Assembly (NCBI RefSeq): GCF_001039355.2
Contig: NW_019775924.1
Coordinates: 501,659 to 565,658, forward strand
DNA length: 64,000 bases
Reading direction: 5' to 3'
From: Lingula anatina
Taxonomy: Eukaryota; Brachiopoda; Lingulata; Lingulida; Lingulidae
Part shown: piece after piece, positions 13,453 through 26,300 of the stretch
How the letters are laid out: every line of letters begins with the position of its first letter
Numbering within the stretch: position 1 is the first letter of the stretch
Position numbers and translations under genes: made by a program
Notes under the pieces: model-generated
Database searches by the model: none
The model's input: the letters and a program-made list of their open reading frames with translations, nothing else
What the model was told of the DNA's origin: nothing

Positions 13453-14000
13453 ACCTAAAATATTTAAGAAACAGTTCCTCTTGTGTATCTGCCTTGATAA
13501 AAGATTTTTTTCAAATGTTCAGTTTTCTGCCTTTAGATAGGAAGCTAACTGCCTTTTTCTCGGTAGTTTTGATTCAATTACATTGATTTTTTCATACTGT
13601 ATCATACAGTATAACTTTATATCAATAAAACTTGGCGCTTAATATAATATTTCTATTTGGTTTCAATGTTTTATCTCTGTGAAGGGAAGCAGCTTTATTT
13701 CAGGTTGTCAATTTTGAAGGATTAAAAAACTGTCCATTCTAGGCTTTACCTCATTGCAACTTACAGAAATCAGTATATTCAGAATATCCAATCATAAGCT
13801 TGATATATACAAACGGTCATTGACATGGTGAAGATATATTAAAAATTTATCGTGAAATGACAAAGTTCATCTAGAGAGACTGGTTATTTTCCTTTAAAAT
13901 TTATATATAGAAAATTATTAGAGATACTATAAAATACACAAGGAAAAATAAATGTTACAAGTTTCATTAACGTTAAGTGATGGTCAAAAATCCAAAAACC

Positions 14001-14012
14001 TGCTGCTGCTGC

Positions 14013-14051
<39 letters not shown>
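14001..14051. repeat. (CTG)5-(GA)18 compound microsatellite
   Basis: Five TGC/CTG units are followed by a GA run. The Arg-Glu repeat frame read across it is an artefact of the repeat. Confidence 0.9.
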
Positions 14052-14055
<4 letters not shown>

Positions 14056-16389
14056 AAGTCTTCTCTTTAGTCCGATTGTGATTTTGAATAAGGAATTTCG
14101 CATGCGGCACTGCAAACTAAGCAATCTTCTTCTGGTTTTGAAATGATTACAGGGTTATGCACGAAGAAATAAAAATAAAAATAAAGTCATATCTACCGGC
14201 CACTCTCCGTAAGTAAAAGTTAATAAAGCTATGTCCTGGTCAAAGACGTTACAAATAAAATAGAGACCAATTTAAAAAAAGAACAGGAGATCGATTTTTT
14301 GTGAACTCATCCTCAAAAACAGTAGTGATCACATTCAATAAAATGTTGTAATGGACGTATAAAAAGTGTGAAAAATCTAAACTCTAAATCATCAGTTGCC
14401 AAAGCTTTATTCTCTGAATTGAAGCATGCAGACAAAAATGATCTTAAAATGAAGAGCAATGTTTCTTTTGTAAACTGCTCCCTATTCCCAAACACACGTT
14501 TTGATAACAAAAATTTCTTAACAATAGAAGAAAAAACTGAGGTTGAATGAGAGGCCCTGCGAACAGAAAACAAAATACAACATGCTGGCGGTTGCTGTAT
14601 AAGAAAATGAGGCGACATAATCAGATTGCGCCAAAGAGAAACGGGATATGTACTTTTATATACATAACTGATGGTTCAGTATGACGGTCTGTTACCGCTA
14701 ATACCATCATCTGCCATACGTAATTGTGTCAAAGATCAGACAGGAAATTTATATTCAACTTTCAACACATTTCACCTTGCTTTTAGCTGCTACAACCGTA
14801 CATTTCGCGTACATTTCGCATCGCCCGTTTCTCTTTTTACTGGCCATGTCATTTCATTTTAATACTAGTTTATTTTGTGCTTGATATTTACGTATCTTTT
14901 TTTTTTTACAAAAAAATGTAAGTTTTTATGATGTATATAATGTGCAGCACTTTAAAGAATATTTATGTAAAGACTTAGAGAAAAGGGACGTTATATGTTA
15001 AACGACAGCCAAGTTTAGGATCAGAGTTGCAGAGGCAAAATTGAATAATTCGACTCCTCTTCACGTACCTGCTTTTATCTATACGCGATTGAAACATATA
15101 AGATAGACAAAAATATCTGTGAGATGATTTTTTATTAAATATTTATAGTAACACGAACTTCGTATTTACAAAGATGACAAGATGTTTGTTCAAAGGTCAG
15201 CTAACGATTTGTACTGCACTTGATGTTTTTTCTTTCACAACAATAAGAAGAATATTAACTTGACACCTCTTGACGTCATAAATATCTCACAAAAACGTCC
15301 CTTTAATTCTTGGCATCGGTATTATTGCAACGTATTTTTCACAGTGTCTAAAGAAAGAATGAATGTAAAGTCGGTGAATGATAACAAAAAATTGGGTCGG
15401 ACTGACTTATTTGTGCTAAAAGATACAACTAAAATAACATAGCTATGGTCATTGGTGTTCTCACTATTAAGTGTATTCTGGGCTGATAATTCATACAAAG
15501 AGCACAAAAATTAGCCCCCTGGCACACAGATGTATAAGAATGTCTTTCATACTGATGTTTATGTCGAAAAAAATTATTGTAAAAAAATCACAACCACATT
15601 ATTTACCTGTGCACTGAAATCATATACCACGTAAAAAAACTGTGCGCGTCTTTGCATTTTATAATAACAGCATATCCTGTGGGGTTGTCAACTGACAATG
15701 TTTGGTCTAAAGATCTGAACACAGGTAAGCCCCTCTAAATATTCTAAAGCGTGAAGCACTTTTCATTTTACTATCTCTTGTCTTGATTTTTTACCCTGTT
15801 GTTTGAAATAAAATATCCACCACGATATATCAACCGTGTAACGTGTGTAAAAACAAATATATAGTACACCAATTTACAATGGCCTCTTTAACGAATACAT
15901 AATAAAACGCTTAATATTCCTCTAAATCATTTCTGCCATGAACAGCAAAATCTCTCATTTGCACAGAAAAAAATTGTCATGGAATGGTAGAAAAGCACCA
16001 TGTTTGGAAAAATTCATCCTACAAGCCCCAAAGAATCATTATTCCAAACTATTATTTGACCATTTAGTTATGCCCGCACCGCACAACAGAGCAGAAGAAA
16101 ATTGAAGTCATCTAATCTCTTTGGATTGGAACGTGATTTCATCTGCAAGCTAACTAGACATTAAAATATACAATAATACACTTACATATTTACACACCGC
16201 TTTCTTTTAAACAATTCAAAAATATCTTTCACATAAATATAATAGATGAAATTTTCAGTATATACATATATCTACTCTAACTTAAGGCCACTTGATTATA
16301 TTCTAGGCTTTTGCGTTTTGGTTTTTTCGTCTGTGAAGAAAATCATAAAGTCCGCTGGAGGTCATTGTTAACACAAGGTTGAGTCCTTT

Positions 16390-16395
16390 TTTATT
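16390..16395 (-). terminator. Dlx: Candidate Dlx polyadenylation signal AATAAA
   Basis: The first canonical AATAAA on the minus strand after the stop codon, about 510 nt downstream. Another AATAAA occurs at 15136-15131, so a longer 3' UTR is possible. No transcript evidence is available to choose. Confidence 0.4.
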
Positions 16396-16903
16396 TGCAC
16401 TAATGTCCCGGTTAACAGTAAAATAAGGAATGCATGACTGTTGTACAGAAACGAACTCTTGTATGGCCTCAGCATACTCCAATCTATGGCGGCTCAATTC
16501 AGGTGGAAAACACTAACTAAGTTTGGCCATTCTCGTGTTCGGATTTCAAGATGAGGTAGAAAGAGTCACGTGGGAGTTCGACGTTGTCGTGACGCGGTTC
16601 AGTTACGTAAAGAGATTGTCCATGCGTCACGAAGTCACATTTGGCTTCATACTGTTCTCGTGATAGATGGCGGTAGCTAACTTACTGGCAGGGAGAGGCG
16701 GGGGGAGCAATGGGCACGACTCCCACGACTTCTCCTCCAACAGGAAGATCTTCCTACCAATTTTGAGCAACCCTTTCAATATTCGTGGATCGCATACGTC
16801 CCGGTTCAGCTCTTTGATCCAAAGTTAGTTTCAAATCTTTCCACTCTCGTTATCATATTATATATTTATGTATATATTAAATCTATCTATGCCAGTGTTA
16901 TTT
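16396..16903 (-). other. Dlx: Probable Dlx 3' untranslated region
   Basis: Sequence following the TAG stop on the minus strand, up to the first AATAAA. Its first 350 nt are GC-richer than the downstream intergenic DNA, as expected for transcribed UTR. The short ORF within it (16303-16497, minus) matches no known protein and is read as UTR. Confidence 0.5.
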
Positions 16904-17341
16904 CTATGTGAGCAGTGTTGAGGGTTGACTCATAGCCATAGGGTTGGGCGACTGGTACCATGCAGCGTACTGCGGCATGTAATTTCCTGGGCCCGTGCTA
17001 TTCACGTTGATATAACTGTTCGTGGACTGGGTGTGGCCTCCGCTGTAATCAGGCCAAGTCCCCGGGGGACTCATATCACCCCCTGGGGGAGTAGGTAACA
17101 TATTTGTTTGATGTGGCCCGTTCGGTTGCGTTGGCGTGGGTGGTGACTGGGGGCTGTCCATGCCGTTAGGGGTGTGTGGATGATGTGGACTAGAGGTGCC
17201 TTGGGGTTGAGCTGGATTGGGGCCCGTAGGGGACTGCTGACCCGTGGGGACCACTTGCCCCGGGGTTCCCCCTGGGGTATTCTGCTGCTGCTTCATGATC
17301 TTCTTGTACTTGCTTCTTCTGTTTTGGAACCAGATTTTGAC
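16904..17341 (-). CDS. Dlx: Dlx coding exon 3 (homeodomain helix 3 and C-terminal tail)
   Basis: 438 nt including the TAG stop at 16906-16904. It is preceded by a TTGCTTGCAG acceptor. The exon opens with [17 protein letters not shown], the DNA-recognition helix with Gln50 and Asn51. It continues with a low-complexity tail of repeated SP, TP, PGG and PTG units ([18 protein letters not shown] region). Near the end [19 protein letters not shown] is the equivalent of the vertebrate DLX SYIPSYTSWYPS region, and the protein closes with STLLT. The local GC content is much higher than the flanks, which fits coding sequence. Confidence 0.96.
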   Translation of the reverse strand, partial: VKIWFQNRRSKYKKIMKQQQNTPGGTPGQVVPTGQQSPTGPNPAQPQGTSSPHHPHTPNGMDSPQSPPTPTQPNGPHQTNMLPTPPGGDMSPPGTWPDYSGGHTQSTNSYINVNSTGPGNYMPQYAAWYQSPNPMAMSQPSTLLT

Positions 17342-20300
17342 CTGCAAGCAAAGAAACACGAGTTATTTACAGTTGACGACTATGGCAGATACTGATCTCA
17401 CTCTATTATAGTTTTTAAAAAAATTAATCATAAGAGACGCTCAGTAGAGATCTAAATACCTCTAGTGAATTCAAAATTAGGTTAGCTTTTCTTTTTTTAA
17501 AAACAGAATGGTACTCGTTATAAAAGAAACAGGACGGGTTCGCGGCTAGGGTCGTCTGCGTATATCAAGTCTATTTGTCAACCAAATGCCATAATACGAC
17601 CTCGATGATGTGAGACGATAGGAATGTTGGTTTCTGATTCTCATTTCTCACACGATGGCTACCCCAGCGAGCACCGGCGTATGGCAGACTTCATCAGGCA
17701 ACATCAGAGAGATCTCAATTAGCGCATGTTTTTCGATGAGAAAACTTCATTTTTCTTAATTAAAAGCTTTTTATGGGTGATATCATGATAAACAAAAAAA
17801 TAAATAATAATAATAAATAAAAATCTTGATTCTAAAGCGGCTTAACCTTTTTTTGTAATTTAATGCATCTTAAAGAATGGATTTCGGACGATGAAAAAAG
17901 CATGCATATCCTTTTCTTATATATCAAGTCATCTATGAATATATTTTACAAGCCTGGCACAGCCAGCGTCTTGTTTGTCTAAAAAAGAGGTTGGCTTTCC
18001 TGGGTAGACATCTTTATTTGTTTACTTGTGGTTTTCAGTGATCTTGAAGAATGGTGATCTATGTTTGTTGGCTATGTAAGAACTAGAATTTCATTTTTAT
18101 GTTGCCATTACTAATATGTGCCTTCAAAATTTTCAGACGTTTCCTATATATCGGATGTCTCCAAAAAATACCTGAGCCGTGTTTAGAAAACGATGATCAC
18201 CTCGGACTTGAAATAGGCGGTCCGGGAAAAGCCGTATGGAGTACAAATGGATTAATAACTTTATTTTCATGGACCCTCATCATGAAACCAAACCATAAAT
18301 CTTCCTTGGGAGTATAATTAGAAATTTGTTCACTGTTCAGTACTTGATAAATTTCAACCTCCTTCCCACGGCGCCCTAGGAGCTGGCAGCCCCCCGCGGC
18401 TCCGTGTATCGCAAGGTGAAATCAAAATCCGCCGATGATATCTCGTATCATAGCGCAGCCAACCTTGACGGTTTTACGCCTTCACCCAACCACGGCAGAT
18501 AAATATATGGCATACGAGGTGCGATAAGGAATTTAATTTGCAACTTTGTTAGAACTCGCAGCGATTTCATGATGGACCCTTCAATTTTGTTGTTAAACGC
18601 TCATTTTGAGTATTACTCTCAATTTAACAGTGCTAGTTTTTCCAACGATTTTCCGCAATTTGTCACAACAGCCGTTAGTCAACCCACCCCGTGCACTATT
18701 TGCTACGCCAAAAGCACCGACGACTGGTAATTTTGCCACACTTCGCTTCCCAACACTTAAACGAAACAAAATTATAATAGCTATTTTCTGTGACGATCTC
18801 ATTTCTAGTCCTTATTACAGTAATAAATGACTCAATCTTACTAAAACTACTATATGTTAAAGAATTGTTTTGGATAAATAAGTTTTTATCTCACTCGAGG
18901 GTTGGTATTAACAAGTTGAGAAAACTACTCGCGAGAAAAAACGTCAAGCAGAGCAGAGAGGAGGAAATTAAAAACTTGAACCGGTATTGAAGTGGCGTAC
19001 AAAAAAGCAATACCAACATGGCGGTCGTTTAGCAGGGCAATGCCGCTTCCTGGTGAAGCGAAAAACATAGATTATTCAACAAACTCTACTTGAAAAATAA
19101 TTGACATAGACGCATGCTCATGAAAGCGTGACAAATTGTGAAATAACTTTAAAATCGTTCTTTTTTTCACAGATCCGATTGAAAACCAAAGTGTGCAAAC
19201 TTTTAAAGATAGGGAACAAAGAATATCCTCAATCAAGCAGAATTTTGTCGCTTTACTTGAATCTTTATTCTAAAGAAATTGCAATTGATCATTAGTATTC
19301 TTCTCTTTCGGAGCAAGAACACTGGAGGCAAAACGTTACTTATTTTAAGACAAAGCCGCGTATGACGTACATTGAATCTAAAATATTTTCCACCTACGTT
19401 CAAACCACGCATACATAAGAATCGTGCGTTTACGTCCAAAACCGCTTTATATGAAATAAATTATATTTGCTATTTTTATTTGTCTGTGGGAAAAGGGATG
19501 ACAGGCTGCTATCATCATGTGAAATATATCACCGCCTGGTTAGTGAGCCCTCTAAACAAATAAATGACTCTACCCATGCGATAGACGTTATAATTTTGAC
19601 AGAACAATATTTGTCTTTGTGTTTCCTTTGTTTAGGCCAGCTTCTCTCTCCAGCCATCTCGGAGACAGCTGTATGTCACTTAAGCCCACATATATTTGGA
19701 ATGAAGTTAGCAAAAAGTGCTGAATAATATTGAAAATAGTCACCACTGATAGTTGCCGTCACGCAGTTCAAACCCACAAAATGGTGCACGGCGACCAATT
19801 GACTTTTTGCACACATTTTAAGAGCCCTAATTGGAGTCTACTTGATCTATTGTTTATTTTCAATAAAAAGACATTCTGCATTTCTATAGTAGATTCTCAG
19901 TTAACTACTTAATAAAAAAAGATATAAATAGGATTTAAAATGTTGTATCACCTACATTTTAACGCAAAAGAGAAAGAAATATCATATAGTAATTACGGGA
20001 TCAAAACATTAAGAAATGTTATTTCAGTGAACATTTTAGGAGTCCCTGAGGGAATTGAATTATCAGCAAACTAGGTCAAGAGGACTTCGGACAATAGAAA
20101 TATACCAATGGGCTAAACGACCTCATCATCAAAAGTTCCAACAAAACCAACTCCCTACAAGTTCATTACACGTGTATGCTCATATAACAAAGCTATGATG
20201 TCACCGTCACCTAATTACATCGACTTTATGATAAGGTACACCTGCGTCCATCAATGGGGACGAAATGGACGCCGCCGGCAGCACTATCGTGGATTACGCA

Positions 20301-23300
20301 ATGGTGCCTCCGTGTGTGATAACATCGACACCCTCCCATCCTCCCGCCCGCCGCTAATTAATACACCTACACAGTGAAGTTTCAAAAAAGACAGACAAAG
20401 ATGAGGGCTAGCCTTTGTCTTGTTTTACCTTTAGTGAAATCAGGCCGACAGCCTAACAAACAGCTATGAATCTTTCATCTTGTATAACATTACAGCCTCC
20501 ATATTGTATGAAACGCCGCCATAGAAAGGGAACCACCGCGCGATTTATTGTCATGTTTTTTTGTAAAGTTGTCAAAGCATCACCGTATAAGTGTACATTA
20601 TTTTTGAAATATAAATGGAATCATCAGAGAAGAAAGAAAGCCTGTTCCTTGATAGTTTGATTAGATTTCTAGGTGAACCTGTTGCACTGAAGGAGACAGG
20701 TGCTTGGAAACGTCGCACATGCATTTTAGATAAGAAAATGTTTTGTTTAAAAATCACGTCTGTTCTCTCTGATCAAGGTCAAAGAAAGTATATTAGATAA
20801 GTTCATTCGCCCATGCCATCTTAAATGATCATAACAAATTTAAGCACAATCCGGATATTAAGGCCACATGAAAAGTACCGCTGAACAAGCTGGCGTGGTC
20901 GGTCACAAGTCAACGTAAGTGGTTTTGACGTGTCATTTAGACAGGTAGTGAAAGTCCTCGGTGGATTTGAATAAAACTAGCCTGCAAGAACATGGCCGGC
21001 AACAGGTGCATGCGACCAACATTAATAATTCAGAGTGATTGATAGGATTTTATGCTGACAAGATCACAACAGGTGACCCCAGCTCCTCGTTTGCGGCTTC
21101 CTTAACGAGAAGACGCTGAAACACGTGGTGTCGTTGACTAATTACAGCTGCAAATGCGAGGTAGTGCCAATGGGACAGGAAGAATGACTTCTGGGGAGAT
21201 TGGTCTGAAATTACCTGTACGACTTCCAATGAAGATATCGTCCCCCCCTCCCCCCCCCCAAAAAAAAAAAAAATCAAAACTTGTATCAAATTTGCCCACA
21301 AATTATTAACTTACCATAAAAACTGCGATATACTTAACAAAAGTGGAATATTAATTTCGAAAAGATTAACTTTGAAAGGATAGCAATTTTTGTGAATGTA
21401 TTGCTGAGTCGCACCAAAAATGTATTACACAAGAGCTGCCTGCAAAAAATCTATCGGTACAACATATAATTTTTCATCTATTACTCGCAAGCAAAAAAAA
21501 AAAAAAAAAAAAGCAATTACTTTTCTTCCGCCATGTCTGCCCAGGTTAAATGACTGACACTGGGATGTAATTAAGGAATGATTAGTTGAAGCATCCGAAT
21601 ACTGTATACAAGCCGGTATGCGGGCTCAATTTCCACCAATTATGGGCAATAATTGTTTTTCATTTTCAAGTAGACAATATAATTGCAATTTTGTATTCAT
21701 TCACTGGGACTCGTATGAGATAATGTGATATGTATTTGTTATTGGAGGCAAGCTCGGTCTTACGGTACCGTGACCAGTTTCGGTATCATGTACAGCACAG
21801 TAAGTGAATGTCCATATGACTGCTCGACTTGGGCTGAGCTTCAAGTTGATAAAACTATTCACTCCGCACGATCAAAAATAACAATTTTCTGAAAATCCGC
21901 CTGAAACCTTAGTTGTCACAGTTTCAGTCTCTTTGAATTTGCAGGCGTCTTTGATCCTTTGTTTAAAAGCCTGTTTCAGGTGGTCTGTTGCTGGCTGCAA
22001 TACGGAATGCCCGGAGATAATTCTAATTAGTAATTAAACCCGTCATTCGGATGATCGAGCGCGCTCTACGGAAAAGTTGAACTTGCAGTTTGCTATTTAT
22101 CACGCACGTATAGAGAATGACTCTTTACATATTTTAGTTGCTTTAAATAAGTTATTTGGGACATCTTGTTATAGTATATTTTGTAAGAAACATCAAGGGA
22201 ACGACGAAAGCTATTTGACCGCCAAAATATCGGTCATATCTCGTTTGGCCTTTGCATGCTCCCATCAAATATCACTTTAAGTTTCTTATCCAGTCGGAGA
22301 GGCCCAATAAAATGTCTATCTCGTTAGAAAACATATCCTTTTAGGCATGCTGCGTACTCGTTTATCAGTCCATCAAAGCGAGTTCAAAAAGCGTGAAAGT
22401 TATCAGAACAAAAAGGCATAAAAATGCGATGCTATCTCACCACTGTCACTGCTGCATGACGGAAAGTCGCAGGGCCACTGATTCATTAGTAATGGAAATC
22501 ATGAATATGCAATCTTGTAAACCAGGTGGTAAATTTACGACTCCTTTTCCTCGTTCTTTAAGACAAGCTTTTTTATTTGTCTTGGGTGCCAAATATGTGT
22601 TTCGTCGGTGCAATAAATTTTTTCTCGAATCTATGACATCATTTTTGAAAGTGCGCCCGCCAAGTTATAAATGTCCCAAGAGGCTCTCGAGGTTAAACAG
22701 GAGATAAAGAAACTTTAAGTTGCTTTTGCTTCAACGTGTAATTACGGATTTTATTAGAGGTGCAATTTTGTTCCCGTTATCTGATGACAACTTTTTCAGT
22801 CATGCTATCTGCTTTGTGTTAGTATCTCTCCCATGCCGAACTGTGGCTCAGAACTTCTTGGTCCGACCAACATGTATGATTTAATTGCTCGGTTTTCCCC
22901 ATAAATGGCGACGCCACTCAACACGACAGCTTTTTTTAGCGAATTGATTTTTTTCTAAAAATCAGATTCATGTGTTCTCACTCTGGTAGATTCAGTGGAT
23001 TGATTAACGCCATGTGACTTAAATAAGTCATCTAGAATTATATCAACATTATTAGACGATGAAAAAAGAGATTGCTCAAAGACGCATGTGGTTGCAAGAA
23101 GTCGTGATGATAAATAACGGGACCCGGAAGACGTGTTTGAAAAGCATGGTGCATAATTTAACAGGACTAAATAAACATCGAACACTTAACGACAAAAAGA
23201 AAAAGCGTTATCACAATCTGTTGCGGAGCAGTATTTTTGACAATAAATCCTATACCTAAAATGGCCTTATATTTCACCACATAAAAAAACTAGTTCAAAT

Positions 23301-26300
23301 TCTAACAAACAAAATGATTATAAAAAAAATTTCAAACTCGAACAGCATTTTAATTGCGAATTATGTTTAAATTCAAGGGGAGAAAATCTCAAATTAGCAA
23401 TCTAGTTCAGTGTTAATTTCCCAGATTAGCACGAAGAAATGGGTTCACAGATAAAAAGAATTGAGGAAACATGCCGTAATGTGTCTTTGGCAAGTATCCA
23501 TGCACTTATGAACAAAGTCGGACAGTTGCACACAATATATGCAATAATTCTCAGAATGTCAGAGAAAAATATCTAGGTATGGACTGCTCATCAGTGTCGG
23601 CTCTCTAGGGGCACGAGAATTAACGGGATACATGCCAGATATAGACTTCTTCAGAATGAGAATAACTTTGGTGAAAATGCTTCAAAAGCGTCATATTGTC
23701 TTTCTGCGTATATATAGTATAAGTTTCTTATGTATATTTAAGCTGTATAAAATACACCACTTTTTTAAAGCATATTTGTAAACGCAAGAGAAGAATTAAC
23801 TCTGGTTGCAGAATTTAGCAATTGCATCTTCAATCTTCTCCAAAATAAATACGAACCAAATACTACTACTTCTACTACTCCTACTACGACAACTACTATG
23901 GAGTGAAGGTGCCAAGCTCTGTGCAGAGCCAACCTGTCACCCCAGCCACAGACGGTACACCGGGAACAGGTGGTTGTCATGTGATCTCCCTGGCGACAGA
24001 TGCTAACACAAGTTTTACGACATAGTGGTTGTTTTATGGACAAGATATCGAAAAGTTACTACTACGATTTGAAATAAAATATCAAACAGGAGGCGTCTTG
24101 TCTCTTGCTTTTTGTATACTTCAAAATGCAAGCTGACATTTCCGGCGAATTCGAAGACTTTAAAGGGGAGCTCTACATGAGAATGTGCTTTTTCTCAATT
24201 CTAAATTTGAGCATAATGAGATTAAAGGAACAGAAATTTCAAGCAAGTGCTAAGACTTTTGTGGAAGTGCAAAAGCACTCATATTATATGTGACAATATT
24301 CAATGAAATATCACCAGTTTCACAACAGTTGAATTCATTGTTATTAATTTGTAAAAAGTTCATGCTGGCTTTGCATAGCAAATGTCGTCGCTCTATAATT
24401 AGAAGGTGTTGCTTATGTTCGTTTTTTTCCATTGGTTATTCATAAACGCGTTTGCTTTTAAAAAATTTATAGATCAGAGTCAACAAGGTGACAGCCATTG
24501 TTATAAAGCAAACAAATATATTTTGCTCGTATTTTGATCATCTAATTGCTTACTTTGCAGCAAAACATTTTATAGTATAAGAAAATTAGAACATATCCTT
24601 CACTGAGAGTACAAAAGTGTAACGATATATAACCGAGGACTTTATGAGACGATGAGCAGATTTTAAATCACATCAAGTGACCTTTACGGAAAAATTCTGG
24701 AATACGGCAAGACATGCGTCCTCTGGGGCACGAAGAAACTCATGTGGGCAAAAAACCACAAAAAAGCATTGCGCACAGGATCTTGCTAGCATAAGTGTCA
24801 GATTAGCAGTGACGTGTAAAAACATTTAATTATTCTTTAATGAAGCTCTGCGCCCTATCAAGTATTAATTTCCCGTGAAATTCGTAGAAGCAAAATTACT
24901 AAAATGCCTTCCTGCAGCGGATAATCAACCTTCAGACTAATGGTAACGTAAGGTCCGGCATTTTGTAAAATTATATATAATTTTCGAAAATCGTACGAAA
25001 CTTTTCTGATCCATAACCATGAACCGTACATAAATATCGCTGGAAATTACAGTGAATGCTAGGTATTATTACTTCCAAATCACTCTCATTTTAAAAATTG
25101 CTTAATTTTTGCCACTGGTGTATATAAGTCCCTCCCAGAGTAGATTACGTTCTAGTTCTTCCTTGTGCAGTCAAACCCACGGATAGGAGTAGAAGTACAT
25201 GCAATACAGAAATGTGGATAGAAATGTGAAAATGGCACATTTGCCTGTTTTCAGCACAAACTGGAGAACAGTTTGGGTTACTGAAATCCAATTCAATTTT
25301 AGACGGGAAGAGTATATTAGGCACGGTTCTCAAGGCGCCAATAGTGCACTGAAAAATTTCACTATGTGATCTCGATTCTTTTTTTCTGGAGTCTACGGTA
25401 TTTGGGGATTCTCAACTTCACAAGCAGTACACCAAAAAGCTTAATCATGCCGACAAACCCAGTTTTCTTTAAGGATGACCTTTTTTCTATAAGGAACGTC
25501 GATTTTTATAAGAATCAACAATTTGGAGTATACAAAAAACAGAACTGAATCATCGGAAAGTGGAAAAGACGGTTATAGCATTCCTTATAACTCAGATGGC
25601 TGTTAGAGCACTTATAACAACCAAATTCGGGTCAGTCTTCTCAATTTCTCATGGATATTCATACCCATAATGGCATTGCAAACACGGTAAGCTTTCCACT
25701 TTGGAAACCCTCCCCAACCCTGCAGACTGCAGAGTTTCAATAATTTACACTATCTGCTCAATTAAGCTTCCAGCACTGCGCTCAATCAACTGTCTCTTGG
25801 ATCTCCCGTATCTCTCTAACCCAGTGCACGTGCATGCAATTAGCTACCGTTCGCACAGGCAATAACGGCGATTATGATCGAGGATGAAGGTAAATTTGCA
25901 AAATTTGATGCCTTCATTACTCCCAGGTTTCTGGTTCACTACATGAAAGCCCCCTTTCCCTGGTACTGTACTGGTATAATAAACAGCCAATTTGTTCAAC
26001 ATTCGATTGCCTGGCTAATTTCAACGATGATTCCAGGATTAATAGATTATTATATACCGATCCCACATTGCCGACTTTTCTGCCTTTGGTTGAATGCAGG
26101 CAGGGCAATGCAGTCTCAAATACTCAAAAGGTCGCTCTAAACATGGGGTTGCCAAAACGACGTCAGTAGTATTATATAACAAAACACAGTCACAGGCGAC
26201 CCATTTCTCACTTAAAAAACATCGTACAATACAGTATGTCAATTATTTACTTCATTGCTAAATTTTTGAGCTCATTTCGTATCTCACAGAATTCTCCCGA

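Larger units (their letters stand above)
12931..16389. other. Gene-free AT-rich sequence beyond the Dlx 3' end
   Basis: Contains the AAT and CTG/GA microsatellites, an 8-bp-arm hairpin at 13594-13612 (ATACTGTA, 3-nt loop, TACAGTAT) and many short overlapping ORFs with no recognisable family. An alternative distal polyA signal for Dlx is at 15136-15131 on the minus strand. Confidence 0.55.

Noticed and set aside
13952-14146. ORF with Arg-Glu repeats
   Set aside because: Translation of a CTG/GA microsatellite, not a charged-domain protein.
16303-16497. 64-codon minus ORF after the Dlx stop
   Set aside because: Lies in the probable Dlx 3' UTR. No family resemblance.
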